A DNA stretch of 64,000 nt from CAZIDL01 sp964537825 (GTDB lineage Bacteria; Bacteroidota; Bacteroidia; Flavobacteriales_D; CAYVSK01). The notes beneath the pieces are model-generated. The model did no database searches and had not been told where the DNA came from. It was given only the letters and a program-made list of their open reading frames with translations. The number at the start of each line of letters is the position of its first letter. Position 1 is the first letter of the stretch. The stretch is from NCBI GenBank assembly GCA_964537825.1, contig CAZIDL010000002.1, forward strand, positions 1 to 64,000, read 5' to 3'. The position numbers and the translations under genes were made by a program. This document shows positions 7,195-17,745 of the stretch, piece by piece.

Positions 7195-9126
7195 ATGATC
7201 GCTTTGGACCACGTGACAGTAAGGGTGAACGGAGCTCCGCTCCTCGATCAGGTCTCCTTCATGGTGGAAAGGGGGGACCGGATCGGTTTGATCGGAAAGA
7301 ACGGATCGGGAAAGAGTACCCTCCTTCGAGCCATTCTGGGGGGAACAATGCCCGATGAGGGGCGGATAAGCAGTGAACGGGACCTTAAGATCGGCCTGCT
7401 TGCCCAGGAAATGGAGCAAGAGGAGAACCGCACGGTGAAAGAGGAGGCGCGTACTGCTTTTGAGGAATTCCAGCGCCTTGAACGGAGAAAAGAAGACCTC
7501 CAAAAGCAGATGACCGAGCATTCCGATCCTTCCAGCGAGGAATTCATGGAGATCGCCCAGGAAGCTCACGACATCGAGGAGCGCTATTCGATGCTAGGGG
7601 GGTACGATCAGGAAGGAGAGCTCGAGCGCACCCTCTTCGGGCTCGGATTCGGAGAAGAGGACCTGGAGCGACCGATGAGAGCTTTCAGCGGTGGATGGCG
7701 CATGAGGGTGGAACTCGCAAAATTGCTCCTCCGCGGTCCCGATCTCTTGCTCCTCGATGAACCGACCAATCACCTGGACATTCATTCCATCCTCTGGTTG
7801 GAAGAACGCCTCCGCAGTTTTCCGGGGGGGCTGATCCTGGTATCACACGATCGCCGCTTTCTTGACGCGGTCACAGAACGGACTATCGAAGTCGTCAATG
7901 GTCGGGTCCATGACCATCGGGTCCCCTTTAGCAATTTCATGGAGATCCGCCGAACCCGGATCGAAGAGCAGGAGAAGGCCAAGAAGGACCAGGATAAAGA
8001 GATCGCCCGGACCAAGCAACTGATCGAAAAGTTCAAAGGGAAGCCCAATAAAGCATCTTTCGCCAAAAACCTTCAAAAACGCCTGGAACGAATGGAAGAA
8101 GTGGAGGTGGATGAAATGGACACGACCCAACTCCATCTTCGTTTCCCACCTGCACCGCATTCCGGGAAGGTCGTTCTGGAAGGAGAGGGGATCGGTAAAA
8201 GTTACGGAGAGCAGCAAGTGCTCCGGAACCTTGACTTTGTTCTCGAGAAAGGGGAAAAGGTGGCCTTTGTAGGGCGGAACGGGGAGGGAAAATCGACCCT
8301 CGCTAAGATCATCACCGGGCATGAAGATCATACGGGCCATCTTAAATTGGGACACCAGGTGAAAGTGGGCTATTATGCACAGGAACGTACCAGCGCACTG
8401 GAGAAAGATCTGACCGTTTACGAAGCTGTAGAGGCCTCAGCTACGGATGAGACACGGCCTTATCTCAGAGATATCCTCGGTGCATTCCTTTTCAGTGGCT
8501 CGGATATCAACAAGAAGATCGATGTGCTTTCTGGAGGGGAAAAGGCACGGGTGGCCCTTTGCAAGCTTATGATGGAGCCGGCGAATCTCCTCGTGCTCGA
8601 CGAGCCGACCAATCACCTGGATATGAGCAGCAAAGAGGTCTTGAAGGACGCCTTAAAGCACTATGATGGAAGTTTGATCATCATTTCCCATGATAGGGAA
8701 TTGATGGCCGGTCTGACCGATAAAGTTTACGAGTTCCGCAACCAGGGTATCAAGGAACATCACGGCGATATCGATCGCTTTCTGGAGGACAAGCGCATCG
8801 AGGATATGCAGCAATGGGAAGGAGGCGTTGGGGAAAAAGCATCAAAAGAAAAGGGACCCAAAAAAGGAAAGCCGAAAGGCCAAGTCCAGAAAGAAAAGAA
8901 CAAAGCTCAACAGAAAGCCAAGAAAGAAGTTCAGAAGCTCGAAAGGAAGATCGATGAAATGGAACGAAGGATCGCGGACCTTGAAGAACGCTTGAACAAG
9001 ATCTACCAAGGCGAAGCAGAGAACGACGAGAACGTTCATGAAGAACATCGACAGGCGAAAGAGAAACTGGAGAGGTTGATGAAGGAATGGGAAGAAGTTC
9101 AGGAAAAACTTGAGGGTGAAGCCTAG
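7195..9126 (+). CDS. ABC-F family ATPase
   Basis: A 643-residue protein with two ABC nucleotide-binding domains and no membrane segment, the ABC-F layout. These proteins act on ribosomes (translation-factor or antibiotic-protection roles). Domain 1 has Walker A GKNGSGKS at 34-41, signature FSGGWRMR and Walker B LLLLDEPTNHLD. Domain 2 has Walker A GRNGEGKS, signature LSGGEKAR and LLVLDEPTNHLD. The linker between them (about 240-320) is the charged P-site tRNA interaction motif region. A Lys-rich stretch and coiled coil (about 550-643) form the C-terminal domain, as in Uup/YheS-like members. The frame can be read 9 nt further upstream from a TTG, but that lies in the promoter. The exact subfamily is uncertain. 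Confidence 0.93.
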   Translation: MIALDHVTVRVNGAPLLDQVSFMVERGDRIGLIGKNGSGKSTLLRAILGGTMPDEGRISSERDLKIGLLAQEMEQEENRTVKEEARTAFEEFQRLERRKEDLQKQMTEHSDPSSEEFMEIAQEAHDIEERYSMLGGYDQEGELERTLFGLGFGEEDLERPMRAFSGGWRMRVELAKLLLRGPDLLLLDEPTNHLDIHSILWLEERLRSFPGGLILVSHDRRFLDAVTERTIEVVNGRVHDHRVPFSNFMEIRRTRIEEQEKAKKDQDKEIARTKQLIEKFKGKPNKASFAKNLQKRLERMEEVEVDEMDTTQLHLRFPPAPHSGKVVLEGEGIGKSYGEQQVLRNLDFVLEKGEKVAFVGRNGEGKSTLAKIITGHEDHTGHLKLGHQVKVGYYAQERTSALEKDLTVYEAVEASATDETRPYLRDILGAFLFSGSDINKKIDVLSGGEKARVALCKLMMEPANLLVLDEPTNHLDMSSKEVLKDALKHYDGSLIIISHDRELMAGLTDKVYEFRNQGIKEHHGDIDRFLEDKRIEDMQQWEGGVGEKASKEKGPKKGKPKGQVQKEKNKAQQKAKKEVQKLERKIDEMERRIADLEERLNKIYQGEAENDENVHEEHRQAKEKLERLMKEWEEVQEKLEGEA

Positions 9127-9129
9127 GTA

Positions 9130-9222
9130 TCATTCCATCAGATGTTTTTTGGGATCATCCTGCCAACCTGCGCGGTATCTATCCTCGGTCAAATAGATCT
9201 TTAGATCGGCCCGATGATCCGA
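9130..9222 (-). CDS. C-terminal fragment, DUF6150-like protein, cut by assembly gap
   Basis: Reading the minus strand out of the gap gives 30 residues and a stop: ADLKIYLTEDRYRAGW followed by a KKHL-type end. This repeat style (ADxKIYxTxxxYxAGW, then KKHL) is what I recall of the small DUF6150 proteins of Bacteroidota, which are made of short strand repeats. The start and most of the gene lie in or beyond the N run. It converges on the ABC-F gene with 3 nt between stops. It is too short to claim a function. Confidence 0.55.
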   Translation of the reverse strand, partial: SDHRADLKIYLTEDRYRAGWQDDPKKHLME

Positions 9223-9322
9223 NNNNNNNNNNNNNNNNNNNNNNNNNNNNNNNNNNNNNNNNNNNNNNNNNNNNNNNNNNNNNNNNNNNNNNNNNNNNNN
9301 NNNNNNNNNNNNNNNNNNNNNN
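9223..9322. other. Assembly gap of 100 N
   Basis: Exactly 100 unknown bases, the conventional filler for a scaffold join of unknown length. Neighbouring genes on its two sides may not be truly adjacent, and the real distance is unknown. Confidence 0.99.
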
Positions 9323-9584
9323 AACCAGGAAAGGAAGCTTTAGGAAGAGAAGGAAAAATATCCAGGTCTCTCATGGCTTGGTTTGTTTCCCCTTATTGCA
9401 ATTTCGGAAAATGGGATGGTTTCTTTTAATGGGATACTCGAAATATTTCGGCCGTAGGGATTTGTCACATAATTCATATTATGTTAAATAGATGGAACCG
9501 ATCGATTTATTCCCATAATAAGGAATCCCTTCTTCATCAGAGAACGAAATCTTCAGGACACCTTCCTTGAAGGATAAATGCTTC
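9323..9584. other. AT-rich stretch between gap and TPR gene, no assignable gene
   Basis: The sequence right of the gap is visibly richer in A/T than its surroundings. On the minus strand a frame that overlaps the end of the TPR gene stays open down to a TAA at 9484-9486. It reads as plausible protein (KISFSDEEGIPYY and similar) but has no start codon outside the TPR gene. It could be a decayed gene or chance. I see no RNA gene or terminator here. Confidence 0.4.
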
Positions 9585-10799
9585 TCAATTGTCGATCCGT
9601 TGCTGGAGTTCCTTAGCCTTTTCCTCCTTACCGATCCGGGAATAAAGGTTCTTTAATGAGATAAGGGTTTGTCGATCGCGAGGTTTAATATCAAGAGCCT
9701 TTTCGAGATAAGGTCTTGCTCGTTGAAGGTCTTCCTTAGCCTTTTCGATCTCCTCCTCGTATTTGGCTTGCCCTTTTAAAGTATTCGAAGCATTGAGAAT
9801 ATCCGCTCCTCGATTGTAATAAAGAGCACCCAAGCTGTATAAAGCGCTGTGGAATGATGAATCGAGTTCAATAGCTTTCACGTAATGATCTTTGGCCTTT
9901 TTAAATAGCGAACTATCCTTGTCGCCGATCTTCACAGAATCCACACCTGAGTCCTGATAAAGGCGATCGTAGACCGTACCCAAGGAAAAGTGAAGGACCG
10001 GATTCCTCTCGTTCTTCTCGACGGCTTTTTCAAGCTTCTCACGGGCTTTTTGGTATTTTCCGAGGCGGATGAAATAATCCAGCTCTTCGAGCACGAGCTT
10101 CCGGAATTCGGGATGTTCCTTCCTTCCTTTTTGGACGGTTCGAAAAGCCTCCTTCATCTTATCCTGTTCCTTAAGGATCCTGGAGATGATGAAATAGGAT
10201 TTGGCTTCTTGGTTCCCCAATTGGATGGAGGTCCGGAAATGTTCTAGGGCGATCGAATCTTTTCCGAGTTGCCTTGCAGCGAGGCCGGCATTAAAGTAGG
10301 CGAGCGTATCAACGGGATCGCCATCGTTCAAAGCTTCTCCTGCACGAACCCCCAGATCGAAAGCCTTAAAAGCTCTTTCGTGATCCCTTTTGTTAAAAGC
10401 TTTCACTCCATGATTCAGGAGAGCGCTCTTCAGAACGGGTAGCTCTTTCTGGATCTGGTTGGAATACTTACCAGCATCATCGCGTTCCATTGCTTTGAGA
10501 TAGGAACGAACAGCAATAAGGGGGACCTCCCCACCCTGTTCCTTTACGAACTCGCGATGCTCTTCATCACTGGAGCGAAAGAGCTTATAATGGATCTTAC
10601 CTCTGTAATACCAGGCCCGTGCTTTCTTGGCGTTCTTCTTGTTCTTCACCGCCTTATCGGCAGCGGATTTGGCTTTTATAAGCTCACCCTGTTCCAGGAG
10701 GTTCCGCGCTTTTATCAGCTTGTTCTGCCCCGCGACGTTCAAACTGATAAGAAAGGCCAGGATCAGCCCCCCACCCGCTTTGTACAAAGAATGGTTCAT
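9585..10799 (-). CDS. Secreted tetratricopeptide-repeat protein (second of a pair)
   Basis: A 404-residue protein with a signal peptide (residues 1-24, ending NVAGQ) and helical TPR units through most of its length, for example ARAWYYRGKIHYKL (about 61-74), DTLAYFNAGLAARQLG and HSALYSLGALYYNRG. It is probably a periplasmic or outer-membrane-associated scaffold for protein contacts. It starts 9 nt after the stop of a paralogous TPR gene and shares its layout: same N-terminal lipid-free signal, same order of repeats, and the same YYNRG/YYNKG unit near the C-terminus. It is the last gene of the gyrA transcript as far as can be seen. Partner unknown. Confidence 0.85.
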   Translation of the reverse strand: MNHSLYKAGGGLILAFLISLNVAGQNKLIKARNLLEQGELIKAKSAADKAVKNKKNAKKARAWYYRGKIHYKLFRSSDEEHREFVKEQGGEVPLIAVRSYLKAMERDDAGKYSNQIQKELPVLKSALLNHGVKAFNKRDHERAFKAFDLGVRAGEALNDGDPVDTLAYFNAGLAARQLGKDSIALEHFRTSIQLGNQEAKSYFIISRILKEQDKMKEAFRTVQKGRKEHPEFRKLVLEELDYFIRLGKYQKAREKLEKAVEKNERNPVLHFSLGTVYDRLYQDSGVDSVKIGDKDSSLFKKAKDHYVKAIELDSSFHSALYSLGALYYNRGADILNASNTLKGQAKYEEEIEKAKEDLQRARPYLEKALDIKPRDRQTLISLKNLYSRIGKEEKAKELQQRIDN

Positions 10800-10808
10800 A
10801 GCTGCCTG

Positions 10809-12098
10809 CTATTTCTTCGTGAAGCCAGCTTTTTTCTTGACCCTTTTATAATCTTTCGGCTTGCTAAGGCGAGCGTAAATCTTCATCAGGGAACGAGCGA
10901 CGGTCTTGTCGTTCCTTTTAAGCTCAAAGGCTTTTTCAAGGACCGGAGTGCTCTTGTTCCATAGTTCCTTAGCTCGGTCCTGATCGGCCTTTTCTCCTCC
11001 TTTGTAAAGATCGACACCTTTGTTGTAGTACATCAAACCCAAAGCTCTTAAAGCCTCGAAGTTCGAAGAGTCCTTTCCAATAACAGCGGAATATTTATCA
11101 GCGGCCTTCTTGAAGTATTCCTTGGCCAATGCGGCGGAATCCTCGATCATATCCTTATGAAGCTGATCGTAAACGCTCCCTAGGATCAACTTCAAGCCAT
11201 CATTATCCGGCTGTTTTTCCACCGCTTTCTCCAAGCTTTTTTCTGCTTTGGCATAATTTCCCTGATCGATGTAGAACTGGGCCCGCTGATTGATCAAGCC
11301 GGAGTGCTCGGGATATTTTTTCAATCCTTCTTCGATGGTATTGAGGACACTGCTGTCCGGTTCACCCATTTTTTTCATCACATCCGCTGCCCGAAGGTAA
11401 GCGTCCCCTTTGTAAAAGCCGGTCTCTGCAAGCTTTTTGTACAATCCTAGTGCGATCTCTTCGGGAGCGATGCTATCTCGCTTCGCGAGCGGGTTATTGG
11501 AGGGATTTTCGAGGGAATCCTTTTTCATGTTCTGCGCAGCTTGAGCAGCTAGGAACAAGGCCTCATACGCAATGGTGTCACGTGGCATATCCTCCACATC
11601 CTTCCCGGCTTTTTTCGCGCGCTTTCGGTTCTGCTGCTCCATTTGATAGCGCATCCCTCCGGCAAAACGGAACAGATCGAAGGACCTTTCGAACTCCCTC
11701 TTATTGTAAGCTTTTCTTGCAGCAAGATAGGCCGGCCCGGTCAGCTTGTATCCTTCCATGCCGATCTTTTTCTTATACTGGTCGTTCTTGTCGAGGTCGC
11801 GGCACTTCTTAATGGATCTCCGAGCTTCGGTAACGGGATCTTCTACCAGCTTTCGGACCGAACTGTCCTTGGATTCAGCGATCTTACGCATGATCTGAGC
11901 CCGATAGAACCAGGTCTTTGGATCGTTCTTGGTATCTTTGTGCCCTTCGGCCTTTTTGATGTATTTGTAAGCTTGCTTCAGGTTCCCATCGTCCAATTCG
12001 TCGATAGCGGTTTGGAGATTGATGGATTGAGCGTTCACCAAAGGAGCTATACTCCCGATGAAGAGGATAAGAAGACTTCGTCGGATCGAGGCTTTCAT
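10809..12098 (-). CDS. Secreted tetratricopeptide-repeat protein (first of a pair)
   Basis: A 429-residue exported protein with a signal peptide at 1-23 (ending PLVNAQ). TPR-like units follow, such as PKTWFYRAQIMRKI, DTIAYEALFLAAQAAQ, NYAKAEKSLEKAVEKQP and EALRALGLMYYNKG. It ends in a Lys-rich tail. It begins 36 nt after gyrA on the same strand with no terminator between, so it is probably co-transcribed with gyrase. I recall that a TPR gene after gyrA is common in Bacteroidota, but the reason is not known. The following gene is a clear paralog, so the pair arose by tandem duplication. Confidence 0.85.
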   Translation of the reverse strand: MKASIRRSLLILFIGSIAPLVNAQSINLQTAIDELDDGNLKQAYKYIKKAEGHKDTKNDPKTWFYRAQIMRKIAESKDSSVRKLVEDPVTEARRSIKKCRDLDKNDQYKKKIGMEGYKLTGPAYLAARKAYNKREFERSFDLFRFAGGMRYQMEQQNRKRAKKAGKDVEDMPRDTIAYEALFLAAQAAQNMKKDSLENPSNNPLAKRDSIAPEEIALGLYKKLAETGFYKGDAYLRAADVMKKMGEPDSSVLNTIEEGLKKYPEHSGLINQRAQFYIDQGNYAKAEKSLEKAVEKQPDNDGLKLILGSVYDQLHKDMIEDSAALAKEYFKKAADKYSAVIGKDSSNFEALRALGLMYYNKGVDLYKGGEKADQDRAKELWNKSTPVLEKAFELKRNDKTVARSLMKIYARLSKPKDYKRVKKKAGFTKK

Positions 12099-12134
12099 GG
12101 CGCTTCTAGATTTATAATTCCAGGGAATTCCCGA

Positions 12135-14645
12135 TCAAGTATCCTGCCGATCCTCGTCACCAGCATTACCGCCTTGCCCGTTCTCGTTCGCATCCGCTTC
12201 TTCGTTCTCTAGGTCGATCTTGGCGACCGCAGCGATCCGATCGTCCTTTCGGAGATCGATCAGGCGAACCCCCTGCGTGGCCCTCCCCATGATGCGAAGC
12301 TCTTCGACAGCGGTACGGATCGTTATGCCCGAACGGTTAATGACCATGATCTCATCATCATCGTCTACCGCATTGATGGAAACGAGGGATCCGGTCTTTT
12401 GGGTTACGTTCATCGTCTTCACCCCTTTCCCACCGCGGTTCGTCCTGCGGTACTCGCTGAGGGGACTCCGTTTCCCGTAACCTTTTTCAGAAACGACGAG
12501 GATCGTTGTATCGAGTTCCTCCTTGGGGATGCACTCCATTCCGACCACTTCATCATCCTTACCCGAAAGACCGATCCCACGAACACCCGCCGCATTACGT
12601 CCCATAGCACGAACGTGCTGTTCCTCGAAACGGATGGCTTTTCCGGATCGTGCTCCAAGGATGACCTCGCTGTTACCATCGGTAAGCTTGGCCTCCAACA
12701 ACTCGTCCCCTTCCCGGATGCTCACAGCATTGATACCGTTCTGTCGCGGCCGGGAATATGCTTCGAGCAAGGTCTTTTTAACGATGCCTTTCTTGGTGCA
12801 CATCATGATATAGTGGTTATTGATGTGCTCCTCGTCCTTCAGATCCTGAACGTTGATATAGGTCTTGATCGTATCTTCGGGATCGATCTGGATAAGGTTT
12901 TGGATCGCCCGCCCCTTCGATGCTTTGCTTCCTTCCGGTATTTCGTAGACGCGCATCCAGAAGCACTTCCCTTTTTCGGTAAAGATCAAGAGGTAATTAT
13001 GGTTCGTCGCCACGAAGAGGTGTTCTAGAAAGTCGGAATCGCGAGTGGTGGAGCCTTTTGAACCGACCCCTCCCCTTCCTTGCACGCGATATTCTTCGAG
13101 CCGTGTACGCTTGATATAACCGAGGTGACTGATGGTGACGACGACCTGCTCGTCGGGGATCATGTCCTCCATCCGCATGTCCTCTTCACTCTCCATGATC
13201 TCGGTCCGTCGCTCATCCCCGTATTGCTCTTTGATCTCTTTCAGCTCATCCTTGATGATCTCCATCCGCATGTCCTCGTTATCGAGCACCTTTTTATAGT
13301 ACTCGATCCATTGGCGGAGTTCCTCATGCTCTTCCTTGACTTTTTCCCGCTCAAGGCCCGTCAACTTTTGAAGCCGCATATCGAGGATGGCCTTGGCCTG
13401 CACATCGGTAAGCTCGAACCGCTCCATGAGCCCGCTCTTTGCGTCGTCGGGGGTTCGTGAACCGCGTATCAGTTCGATCACTTCATCCAGGTTATCGATG
13501 GCCACCAAAAGGCCTTCGAGGATATGAGCCCGTTCTTCTGCTTTACGCAGTTCGTACTGCGTTCGACGGATGACCACGTCGTGACGATGCTCGACGAATT
13601 GATGGACCAGTCCTTTGAGGTCGAGCAATTCTGGCTTCCCATTGACCAGCGCGATGTTATTCACCCCGAAGCTGGTCTGAAGCTGGGTGTACTTGTAAAG
13701 TTTGTTCAGCACCACATCCGGAATAGCGTCGCGCTTCAGATCGTACACCACCCGGAGCCCTTGTTTATCGGATTCATCGCGGATATCCGCGATCCCCTCG
13801 AGCTTCTTTTCGTTCACCATATCCGCGGTCTTGCGGATCATATCGGCTTTGTTCACCATGTAGGGGATCTCCTCCACAATGATGGACTCCTTGCCGTTCG
13901 ATTCCTCGAAGCGGGCTTTCCCTCGAAGGACCACACGCCCTTTCCCGGTCTCGTAAGCCTGTTTCACCCCCTCCCTACCGTTGATCGTTCCACCGGTCGG
14001 GAAATCAGGTGCTTTGATGTATTCCATGAGCCCCTCGATGCTGATATCCCGATCGTCGATATAGGCGATGGTAGCATCCACCGTTTCGGAAAGGTTATGG
14101 GGGGGCATATTGGTCGCCATTCCAACGGCGATCCCGGCAGCCCCGTTGACAAGAAGGTTCGGAACCCGCGCTGGAAGGACCAGCGGCTCGTATATGGTAT
14201 CGTCAAAGTTCAGCTCATGGTCCACGGTCTCCTTATCGATATCCGCTACCATCTCTTCCGCGATCTTCCGGAGCCGGGCCTCCGTATAGCGCATGGCTGC
14301 AGGATTATCGCCATCTATGGAACCGAAGTTCCCCTGTCCATCGACCATCGGATAGCGAAGGGACCATGGCTGGGCCATTCGGACCATGGTATCATAAACC
14401 GAGGTGTCGCCGTGTGGGTGATATTTACCGAGCACCTCCCCTACGATCCTCGCTGACTTCTTGTAAGGGCGGGTGGACGAGACCCCGAGTTCGTACATCC
14501 CGTAAAGCACCCGCCGGTGGACCGGCTTCAAACCGTCCCGAACGTCCGGAAGGGCACGCGAAACGATGACCGACATCGAATAGTCGATGTAGGCCGTCCG
14601 CATCTGCTCTTCAATGTTGATGGGGATGATGTTCTCTTCGGCCAT
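12135..14645 (-). CDS. gyrA: DNA gyrase subunit A
   Basis: An 836-residue type IIA topoisomerase subunit that cuts and rejoins DNA for negative supercoiling with GyrB. The active-site Tyr is Y120 in [10 protein letters not shown]. The quinolone region [10 protein letters not shown] (76-85) has Thr81 at the E. coli Ser83 position and Asp85 at Asp87. The GyrA box appears as QGRGGVG at 522-528, at the start of the C-terminal beta-pinwheel. This supports gyrase over topoisomerase IV, whose subunit is the separate gene at 20253-22898. The protein ends in an acidic, Asn-rich tail. The leader is about 45-50 nt from a TATTTTCG promoter. GyrB is not in the window. Confidence 0.97.
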   Translation of the reverse strand: MAEENIIPINIEEQMRTAYIDYSMSVIVSRALPDVRDGLKPVHRRVLYGMYELGVSSTRPYKKSARIVGEVLGKYHPHGDTSVYDTMVRMAQPWSLRYPMVDGQGNFGSIDGDNPAAMRYTEARLRKIAEEMVADIDKETVDHELNFDDTIYEPLVLPARVPNLLVNGAAGIAVGMATNMPPHNLSETVDATIAYIDDRDISIEGLMEYIKAPDFPTGGTINGREGVKQAYETGKGRVVLRGKARFEESNGKESIIVEEIPYMVNKADMIRKTADMVNEKKLEGIADIRDESDKQGLRVVYDLKRDAIPDVVLNKLYKYTQLQTSFGVNNIALVNGKPELLDLKGLVHQFVEHRHDVVIRRTQYELRKAEERAHILEGLLVAIDNLDEVIELIRGSRTPDDAKSGLMERFELTDVQAKAILDMRLQKLTGLEREKVKEEHEELRQWIEYYKKVLDNEDMRMEIIKDELKEIKEQYGDERRTEIMESEEDMRMEDMIPDEQVVVTISHLGYIKRTRLEEYRVQGRGGVGSKGSTTRDSDFLEHLFVATNHNYLLIFTEKGKCFWMRVYEIPEGSKASKGRAIQNLIQIDPEDTIKTYINVQDLKDEEHINNHYIMMCTKKGIVKKTLLEAYSRPRQNGINAVSIREGDELLEAKLTDGNSEVILGARSGKAIRFEEQHVRAMGRNAAGVRGIGLSGKDDEVVGMECIPKEELDTTILVVSEKGYGKRSPLSEYRRTNRGGKGVKTMNVTQKTGSLVSINAVDDDDEIMVINRSGITIRTAVEELRIMGRATQGVRLIDLRKDDRIAAVAKIDLENEEADANENGQGGNAGDEDRQDT

Positions 14646-14698
14646 AGCGATGCTTTAACTTCGACGACCCAAGGGATGGAACTGTTCTTGGGAAGGCT

Positions 14699-14706
14699 CG
14701 AAAATA
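14699..14706 (-). promoter_or_regulatory. -7 promoter element for gyrA
   Basis: The minus strand reads TATTTTCG, 53 nt upstream of the gyrA ATG. It is divergent from the clpC promoter about 90 bp away. Confidence 0.6.
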
Positions 14707-14796
14707 GGGGATCCGCGAAGGAAAGTCCCTTCTCAGCCTCCCGATTTTTCTAACAAATTCCTGTGAAGAAACGTCGCTTTCCGGCAACGGTCCCCT

Positions 14797-14804
14797 TACC
14801 TTTG
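14797..14804 (+). promoter_or_regulatory. -7 promoter element for clpC
   Basis: TACCTTTG lies 79 nt upstream of the clpC ATG, giving a leader of about 75 nt. No CIRCE element or CtsR-type direct repeat was recognised in the 238-bp gyrA/clpC gap. Confidence 0.65.
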
Positions 14805-14883
14805 TTATGTTAGCTTCGATCGCGCTGCTTCCGATGAACTTCATCGTAGGGAGCGCTGTTAAGGTTAGACCAAAAGAGCTCTC

Positions 14884-17541
<2,658 letters not shown>

Positions 17542-17549
17542 GGATGGAT

Positions 17550-17577
17550 GTAAGGGCGACACTTGTGTCGCCCCTAC
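17550..17577. repeat. REP-like palindrome, copy 1
   Basis: A 28-nt inverted repeat: a 13-bp stem with one A-C mismatch around TT (arm GGGCGACAC, then TT, then GTGTCGCCC), with CCTAC at the right edge. The 25 nt at 17553-17577 are identical to 17701-17725. Such GGGGCGACAC palindromes resemble the REP family of dispersed extragenic repeats. It sits 8 nt past clpC and could also act as a terminator, although no U-run follows. Confidence 0.8.
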
Positions 17578-17697
17578 ATCATGGTGGTCACACCTTTGGA
17601 AATGACGGGAATGTGAACCGAGGGCAATTCACGGGGGCGACACTACACGGCCATCGTGCCTCTGGAAACAAGGGAAATGGGAAACGGCAGGGGGCGC

Positions 17698-17725
17698 ATG
17701 AGGGCGACACTTGTGTCGCCCCTAC
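17698..17725. repeat. REP-like palindrome, copy 2
   Basis: Same 25-nt core as 17553-17577, in the same orientation, 148 nt away. Between the two lies a third, decayed GGGGGCGACACTACAC half-element (about 17634-17649). Short echoes such as ggccatcg (17649-17656 and 17728-17735) hint that the whole unit was duplicated. No gene is present in 17542-17745. Confidence 0.8.
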
Positions 17726-17745
17726 GTGGCCATCGCTCAGGGCCT

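Noticed and set aside
9214..9429. Open frame running through the N block on the plus strand
   Set aside because: It consists largely of unknown residues; its flanks show no recognisable protein, and the left flank codes better on the other strand.
13524..14456. 310-codon plus-strand frame
   Set aside because: It is antisense to the conserved breakage-reunion domain of gyrA, with His/Val-rich, shadow-type composition.
17630..17658. Third REP-like palindrome
   Set aside because: Only the left arm (GGGGGCGACAC) is kept; the right arm has decayed, so it is mentioned as a remnant and not called as a copy.
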